64,000 nt of DNA from Motacilla alba alba (Eukaryota > Chordata > Aves > Passeriformes > Motacillidae), in the NCBI RefSeq assembly GCF_015832195.1, contig NC_052046.1, positions 32,144,911-32,208,910 on the forward strand, written 5' to 3'. A program made the position numbers and the translations under genes. Position 1 is the first letter of the stretch. Each line of letters begins with the position of its first letter. Below the pieces are notes generated by a model. The model searched no databases. It was not told the origin of the DNA and saw only the letters and a list, made by a program, of their open reading frames with translations. This document shows, piece after piece, positions 57,101 through 64,000 of the stretch.

Positions 57101-59931
57101 CTGCTTCTGTGGAGTATTTCAGGATGCAAATAAGTTACTAATTTTTTTCTCCCTGAAGTAGCTGTGATGATTTTTGTATCCTAAGATCCTTGCCCTCTTG
57201 AATATTTGAACAAGCCATCCAAATACTCCATTGGAAAAATAGCTGACAGTTTTTTATCTATATCTATGCTATAGAAAATAAACTGAAGCAGGGAGAAGGA
57301 AGTATAATAAGTAAAGTAGAAGCAGAAAAAAAATTGACACACTGAATCAATATTCATTTTCCTCCTTGTATTTAAAAAATACTATTGCCATGCATCCGCT
57401 TATCATGGTAATATCCATCACTCTTTATAATAATGTATTCCAAAGCACTGAGAATCTTTGTAGAAGAATCAAGTACTAGTAGTGACCTAGAAGCTGCCTG
57501 TGTTTCAGATGAATGCAGGTGATAGGTATATCTGCTCTTTGTCTGAAATTGCGCATAAAATGCAGTGACATCTAAGAAGCCAACTGTATATTTCCTATTT
57601 CTCAGCAATTAACACAAAACTCTTCAAACATTAGCAATAAATCATCCACCTTGTGTGTATATTTCATCAAGCAAAGTAATCACCGTATCTTAAATGAAAC
57701 CAGCTGCTGGGTGTAAGAATTCTTACAAGCACAGAGTAAGGAAGGGAGAAATTGTCTGCAATTTAAATAAGGTTTGAAATGGCAGACTCTCCTAGATTGT
57801 ATCTTTTTTCACTTTATGTATGAAAGCCTGATCTGATTATTCAAGGACATGTTTGATAACCCAAATTTTCAGTGTTGCTAATAAGGACCAGAATATATAT
57901 AACCACAGCAGGAGAATGATTTAAAATTCTGTCACAGTGATATATGAAGAAAACATGTTTTGAAAAGAGGTTTCTTTCTCATCACTTACTTTCTTGCAGA
58001 TAAAAATGTTGATTTCAAACAGTACTTATACAAAAGTCTGTTTTTTTTAATTAGGTAATCTTAAACACTATTTTTTTTAATATTATCTGTACTTATCTCT
58101 TAATTTTGTAAAACAGAAGTCTTATGGGAGCAGTTCTAACAAGAAAGGGCCAAGAAATACTTCAATGTGCAGCCCTTATTAGATATTTTAGCAAGATTAT
58201 CAAGGCAAAGACTAAATGAATACATAAAAGACACTGGGAAAGGGATGACAAATTTAGGGACAAATAAGACACTGCCAAAGAAAGTGTACAGTCCTTTAAG
58301 CAGCACATTCTGCCCTACTTTTATTCAATTGTTTTTTAAAGTGATTCAGCATGTTTTTTCTGTAACTCCATCTGGTTTATGGGTATCAGAAGTCCATTAA
58401 CTTTTATCCTTTCCAGTTCAGGAGAATGGTATGTACTCATGCAGAAGCTTGAATTAATTTTCTGGGGGAATCCATGAAGCTTATGATATGCCACTTGCAG
58501 TGCACAGAATCTAAATGGATAAAAAAAATGCTTGACTGTCTCTCAGGTTTGCTCCTGCTGCCCACCAGAGTGAGGTTCAGTGCTACCTCAGCTGGGTAAC
58601 ACAGACTGCTCTGGAGAAGCAAGCAATATCATGTTGTCAGAATGGCACTGAACCTTTCTGAGTGTCAGGTCCTTCAAGCTCTGTAAAATGGGGCTTCCTA
58701 GATCTGCTGTGAATATCCTCTTATGCCTTGTAAGCTTATCAGGCTTACAAGGTCTCCATGGTGCTAAATGCTTGCAGCATGCTCCACCATAATCTTTGAG
58801 ACAGACCATCGGTAGTGTTAAGTTTTAATTTTTCTGTATCCACAGGCCACCGAGAATATACCAACTCAAATTTTGAACCCAAAACTTTATTGTGTGCAAA
58901 CTACAGCTTTAAATGACATCACTCTGGGTAAGCTACTACCATGACGAAAGGTCATTGTAAACAATAAAATTTATTAAGGATAGCAAAAGATTTATTGTTC
59001 TGACTTGTTCTGTTCAAATAAGAAATACTATTTTCTTGTGCTAACATGAAGTGGGAATGGATAGTAAGAATCAGACCCAGTATTATTCTAATCTAATCCC
59101 TCATATGCAGGACTTTTTTTATTGCCCAGAGTAGTTCACCCATCTCCTTTTTCTCATGGTATGCTCCTCCTCCCATTTGAAGAAGAATGAATCAGTTCAG
59201 CTAAAAATTATGTTCTTTTCATCCTCCACTGTGTCTTTTAGCCAGAGATGATTAAAATGATAACTCTATCTTCAAGGCTCCCTGTTTCGCTCCTGTTGTA
59301 TGTGCTTAAGGCCTGTTCAGAGTGGTTACATCACAATTTTAATTGTTCTGAGAAAAAAAGTTATATGTTCTATGAACCATATCAACCCAATCAGGCTTAT
59401 GATATGGTTATTTAATTTTCAACTTGCAAAGCTGTCTATTCTACCCATTAAGGGATTTACTGACAGTGTAGAGTATGTAAAGTGCCATTATTACGAAAAT
59501 GGAGACACCCAAGACTCCTGCCTTCAAGTCTGAAACTATATGCAAATATTTCCACCTGAAAACACATCAGCATCTTTGAAGAACTATATTCAAGATGAGA
59601 AAATTTCAGCTAAGTATGTATTTGTAATTTTATTATCATCCATTTTCAAAATGAAATGGTTATAAGCTATTAGAAATTTTTAAAAAATCCAAAGTCTGTA
59701 AAATACACATTGTGTTTATTTTCTAATGAAAATTATGGTAAAATCCCTTTGCTACAGGTATGTATGTAATGTCTAAAAGTGAAGACTCAACAGAAGTCCT
59801 GCCACTAACATCCCTAAGAGTGATCAGATTGCCATTTACAAACACATAAAAAAGCAGTTAGAAGAGTTCAGAAAAATTAGAGCAATTCAGCTATTCTGTA
59901 AATCCAAGAGTATCTTTTAAAAATTCATCTT
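54158..59931. other. AT-rich non-coding DNA
   Basis: No transposon recognised. The block at 55128-55536 is unusual for its several CpG dinucleotides, a TGACGTGGCAACGG motif and a donor-like CAG/GTAAGA at 55536/55537; see findings. Otherwise no gene seen. Confidence 0.55.
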
Positions 59932-59963
59932 TTTTTACCCCTAATTAAAATTAGGGGTAAAAA
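59932..59963. repeat. Perfect 15-bp inverted repeat, 2-nt spacer
   Basis: The left arm TTTTTACCCCTAATT (59932-59946) and right arm AATTAGGGGTAAAAA (59949-59963) are exact reverse complements separated by AA. A near copy of the left arm, TTTTACTCCCTAATT, follows at 59964-59978. As RNA or single-stranded DNA it would form a tight hairpin. It may be a relic of a small inverted-repeat element or a template-switch product. Confidence 0.95.
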
Positions 59964-59978
59964 TTTTACTCCCTAATT

Positions 59979-60889
59979 AAAAAATTTAGCTTAGAAGCCT
60001 GAGCTCATTTCCTAGTCTACTTTGGAATACTTTGATTTCTTGACAAGGGAGTCAATGAAGTGTGCTTCATTGGTTTAATTTAGACAGATAAAACTTCTTC
60101 AGTCATAGGGCTGTATTCATGGCAAAATGGGGTTGGCATTCTGGAGAATATATACATGTTTTTACTGATGTGCTCTTCTTCCGTCACAGAGCAGCAGTCT
60201 CAGCATCTAAGAGTGCAGTAATAGCCTCACTAAAATTAAAAGGATAACCTTAGGTATTTTTGTAATTGCCTTTAATTGGTTTAAAGTTTAAACCTTGATC
60301 TAAGAGGTTCCACTTCCACAGCATTTGATATTTTTAACAGTTGTAGTTTTGATTATATCTGTTGTCTGTAAAAAATCCTTTTCTTTTGAAGATTGCAATA
60401 CACTTCATCTTTATGACATGCTTGGACAATTAACTTCTTAGGTTATTCTGCATGATAAAATTTGTAAGGATTTTTGAAAATAAATTTTGAATTGAGATTC
60501 ATTTTGATTTAGAACAGGATCTCTTCCATTTACCTTCTGAAAAGCAGTTGCTATTCCTAGATATTACCACCACCAATTTTTTCAGTATGTTTTTGTTTAA
60601 GATCTTTCAATACATTTGTTATTCTGTTCCTTCTCTGAGCTGCTTGAAACTATTAACATTCTTGAATTGTAAAATTTTTACATAATATTTCATTAATTAT
60701 AAATAGATAGAAGATTTTTATACACTGCATGCAATTCTATAGGCTGCCTTTATTAATTGTGATTTGATTTTGACTGTAATTGGTCATGAAACTGAGCTGA
60801 GCTGTGACTATTGAAACTATTTCTTCCAATGGTACAGGTAATTTAGAACCACACAAGAGGTATTTTCCCCTTCAATGATTATTGTTTGT
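59979..60889. other. AT-rich non-coding DNA
   Basis: Nothing recognisable in this 0.9 kb. Confidence 0.6.
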
Positions 60890-61282
60890 AGGTATTTAAA
60901 TCAACCTGGCTATTTATTTGATGATGTATTACCAATGTGTCTAACTTTGAATATAATTCACTGGAGTTCCTTGCATTCCTCTCTAATCTTGACCAACAAA
61001 ATAACTTTGAGCCATCTGCAATTTTTTACTTCATTGCTAATTCCTTTTCCAGAACATTAATAAAAATGATGAACCGTGGATATAACACAGAATCCCCAGA
61101 CACTCTGCTATTGATCTTTTGTATTTTGCAGCAAATTATTTTCTCATAAAAATAGGTACTTTAATATTTGTTTCTTGTCTCCAAGTCAGTTCCTGATCCA
61201 TATCAATTCTTTGCATCTGATCTAATGCCCATGCACTTCTTTAGTAGCCTGTCAAGGACCTTGTCAAAGGTCTTTTGAAAGA
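60890..61282 (-). mobile_element. Ancient CR1/L3-like LINE fragment (left of LTR)
   Basis: On the minus strand, FQKTFDKVLDRLLKKCMGI (61276-61220) aligns with the RT core FSKAFDKVPHRLL of CR1/L3 elements. Further left on the plus strand, GAGCCATCTGCAATTTTT, AACATTAATAAAAATGATG and GATCCATATCAATTCTTTG match, in order, conserved blocks of such elements. The copy is much more diverged than the other CR1 fragments, so it is older. It is cut at 61282 by an LTR and appears to resume at about 62240. Confidence 0.7.
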
Positions 61283-62229
61283 TTTACTGGATTTATGTGG
61301 CAAGGTTTTGATAGCAGAGGGGCCAAGCGGGTGGCTCCTGTGAGGTGACACCAGCAGCTGTCCCCATGTCAGACAGAATCAATTCCAATTGGCTCAAAGA
61401 GAGCGCAGTGACTGGCTGCAGCGGAGACCATCAGTGATGCTGACAGCACCTCTGGGATAACATATTGAAGAAAGGGTGAAAAAAAGCCTTGCAGATGCCA
61501 GTCAGGGAAGAAGGAGGCGGAAGAAGGGAAGAAGGGGAAGATCATGGTAAAGCAGGTTGTTGCTCTGCAGCCCATGAAGACAGTGGGACAGCAAACATCC
61601 AGCAAAGAACAGTGCCTCCCATGGAGGACACAGCAGGTGGACACGCCCTGAAGAAAGCTGCAGCCCATGGAGAGCTCATTCAGAAGCAGTTTCCTGGCAG
61701 GACCTGTAGCCCACAGAGAGGACCAATCACACCTGAAGACTGTATCCATGGAAAGGACCTCTAATGGAGTAGCTCTTGAGGAACCGCAGCCTATGGAAAA
61801 GACTCATACTGGAAAGGTTAGTGAAGGACTGTCTCCCACGGTAGAACTCCCACCCCAGAGCAGTGGAAGAGTATGAGGACATAGGAGTGGCAGAGATGAA
61901 GGGTTATGATCTCACCAAAATACGCATTCCCTGTGCCCTTGCATTGCTTTTTAGACTCAAAAAGCAGAAATTAAGTCTGAAAAGAAGGAGTGGAGAGAAG
62001 GTGGTTTTGGTTATTGATGCTATTCTGTGATTAACTGACACTGAATTGAATTAATTTTCCCCACGCTGAGTCTGCTTTGCCCAACATGATATTTGGCATG
62101 TTTCTCACTATTCTCATCTTGACTGACAAACATTTTCATCTTATTTTTTCCCCTTTTTCTGTAGATATAGGAGAAATTATATAACTGCTTGGTGGATACC
62201 TGCCTGCCAGTCAAGGTCAACCCAGCACA
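61283..62229 (+). mobile_element. Long avian ERVL-type LTR inserted in the ancient LINE
   Basis: A 947-bp element of the same family as 45595-46701 but on the plus strand. Matching blocks: ATGTGGCAAGGTTTTGATAG at the start, CACCTCTGGGATAACATATT (TATA region), CCTGGCAGGACCTGTAGCCC, GAAGGACTGTCTCCCACGG, GAATTGAATTAATTTTCCCC and the end GTCAAGGTCAACCCAGCACA. The polyadenylation signal region is mutated. Internal 35-45-bp degenerate units with a CAGCCCATGGA core lie at 61565-61840 and generate spurious frames of up to 126 codons. No clear target duplication, so the left end may be off by a few bases. Confidence 0.85.
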
Positions 62230-62239
62230 CAAGGGTAAA

Positions 62240-62420
62240 TAAAGTGTATTAATCTCTTTAATTTATTCCTTTTGAAAAGGTTTATAAAGATCTAATAAAT
62301 TTGTAAAATGCAATTTTCCTTTACATGAACACAGCTATTTGATGCTGAAACATGTCTAACTGGAAGACTCACAAACTCATTCAGTTTGCATACCATGGTT
62401 AATGCCTAGCATATATTCTT
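62240..62420 (-). mobile_element. Ancient CR1/L3-like LINE fragment (right of LTR)
   Basis: The plus-strand block TTGTAAAATGCAATTTTCC followed by TTTACATGAACACAGC matches the CR1 region upstream of the FSKAFD core (GFMKGKSCLTNL region), which is what should follow after the LTR if one copy was split. Highly diverged; the outer boundary is uncertain. Confidence 0.5.
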
Positions 62421-64000
62421 ATCAACTTCCATGAATTGAAAGCAAGCAACTTTAGTAGAATATATTTGGTTGGCACAGATTAAGACACAGAAAAAAAAAT
62501 CTTCAGTATGAGCTCTGAGACACTTAAATGTGGATCTTGAAACACTTCTGCAAGTGTTAATTAAAGATTTTTTTTAATTAAAAATTTTCCAAAGACTACA
62601 GTGCAATAACCTGGGAAGTATTTCTTTAAATCTTTATAGTTCTTTATGTGGAAACATCAAAAAAAATTGGATATAACAACACTCATGCATGAAAAGATGA
62701 TAAGACACGTTCAAACATGGTCCAAACATTCTTGAATGGAGAGAAGAAAATTAAAATAAGTGATTTTTTTATCTCATAAAGCTAAATAAAGTGCAAGACC
62801 ATTGAAGAATATTCTAATGCAAAATCTCACTGGCATGTTTATTATTAAGTAGTAGGAAGGAAAAGACAGGTTCCACAACATGCCAATTTAGCCAGTTCCT
62901 AAAATGGTCTAATTTATGTAGGTGTAGCAGATACATATTTAGATCCCTCTGAAAGGGGTTAAATAGCATTCCTTGTAGTCCACCTTCTCAGCACTGGAAT
63001 TGAGCACAATTTATATTTTGGGTTCGCTGTGTGTCAGATTTCAAAACCTCATACAGTGGCAGCAGGTATGTTGAACTAAGGGGTCAAAAAGCTAAGAGAT
63101 AGGAGGCTGAATTTATCCATGTAAATAAGACTTCAGCAAGAATAGTGGGACTTTTAGAATTTTTTGTATTTTACATTTTTGTAAAGCAGCATACCTACCG
63201 CATTTATTCAATATTAACTTTAAGATAACTGTTGTGTTTGATCATGAAGATCTTTGATTTAATGTAGACATACTAATGTCAGTGTTTGCTTATTGTCCTC
63301 TTTGCTGCAGATGGTAAGTCTCTTTGTAGTGAAAGACAGTTTACTTTTTGCAATAAACAACAGCAAATGGCATAAGTTCAACATAAAATGTACTTATTAG
63401 TCCTGCAAATATCAGCAGAAAAATAAAATATAGTGAAGGTAAAATTTCTAATAGGTGAGCTGATAAAGCTTATACAACAATTACAAGTTTCTTTTCCCCT
63501 ACAGTGATGTAATTTTAACATAACTTGAGTGTTTCAGCAGAGTTGTAGAGATTTATCAAAGTTTGTTATTCTGTATGAATTTAATTGAAATAATTTTATG
63601 GATGGAAGGGACATCAAAGACAATACTGCTTATGAATGTGATATGCCTAATTCAAGTTATTTTTAGCAAGAAGAGTAAACTGACATTGTCAAGACCTTTG
63701 AGTTTAATATCTGATTTTTAATGCTTCCCAGACTTTTGCAATAAAGAAGAAAGATTGCACAGCTGGGTACTGACTTTTTATTTGATGAAACATTACATTT
63801 CTGCCTTTGGGTTGAAAGTAAGAGGCTCTTTATTTGCACAAGAGACTGGATTTCCTTCACTTTTCCTTAGTTATGAAGCACAAAGACAACCATAGAAAAA
63901 GAATTCTTTTAAAAAGAACCCTACAACGAGCTATGTTTAGTTAGGAAGTTTAACCACAAGAAATAAAGTTTGGTTTTCTGCAGTGTACAACTGAAATTTG
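62421..64000. other. AT-rich non-coding DNA
   Basis: No gene or repeat recognised. A CTCTTTGCTGCAG acceptor-like sequence followed after only ATG by GTAAGT occurs at 63298-63319. A stretch at 63596-63630 (GGATGGAAGGGACATCAAAG) faintly resembles a CR1 3' end in reverse but is too short to call. Confidence 0.55.

Noticed and set aside
61369..61876. 126-codon minus-strand frame and 91/69-codon plus-strand frames
   Set aside because: Inside the LTR at 61283-62229; same repeat-unit artefact as at 45.6 kb.
1..64000. CRISPR arrays, operons, bacterial-type genes, phage or plasmid features
   Set aside because: No spaced direct-repeat array, no dense coding, no ribosome-binding-site pattern; all recognisable elements are vertebrate retroelements.

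Overview
The window looks like vertebrate, avian nuclear DNA, most probably from a songbird. It is AT-rich throughout, with no operons and no long open frames. Its repeats are those of bird genomes: several CR1 LINE fragments, including CR1 3' tails ending in the TTCTGTGATTCTG motif, and degenerate long terminal repeats (LTRs) of endogenous retroviruses in the forms common in birds. The 379-bp LTR at 49661-50039 belongs to a type I know mainly from passerines. That assignment comes from recognising the sequences, not from a database search.

I find no protein-coding gene I would defend. The longest open frames (137 to 180 codons) lie in LTRs or simple repeats, and the remaining 60-120 codon frames are about what chance gives in 64 kb. 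The window is therefore intergenic or the inside of a very long intron; the sequence alone does not decide which.

Layout. 1-20380: unique AT-rich DNA with simple repeats, an exact 34-bp tandem duplication (16780-16847), exon-like segments on the plus strand at 3359-4864, and an exon-like segment on the minus strand at 17821-17912. 20381-23140: two solo LTRs separated by unique DNA. 23141-38759: mostly unique, with one old CR1 tail (36837-36980) and a few splice-site-flanked segments. 38760-39383: a GC-richer LTR with TATA-like and poly(A) signals. 42337-50900: the repeat-dense core. It holds two head-to-head CR1 copies, one with an LTR inside it; a long avian LTR (45595-46701); and a reverse-oriented CR1 interrupted by a solo LTR with an apparent 6-bp target duplication. 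50900-60880: unique DNA with AT microsatellites, a 35-A tract, a CpG-containing block near 55.1-55.5 kb and a perfect 15-bp inverted repeat at 59932-59963. 60890-62420: a very old CR1/L3-like copy interrupted by a full-length LTR of the same family as the one at 45.6 kb.

No genes can be seen working together here. The readable biology is a stratigraphy of insertions: old CR1 copies, then ERV insertions into three of them reduced to solo or nearly solo LTRs. Overlaid on this are weak hints of transcription: exon-like segments with good splice sites and one sequence resembling a recursive (ratchet) splice site at 48105/48106. I saw no convincing evidence of a new biological system; the splicing candidates are the most testable leads.
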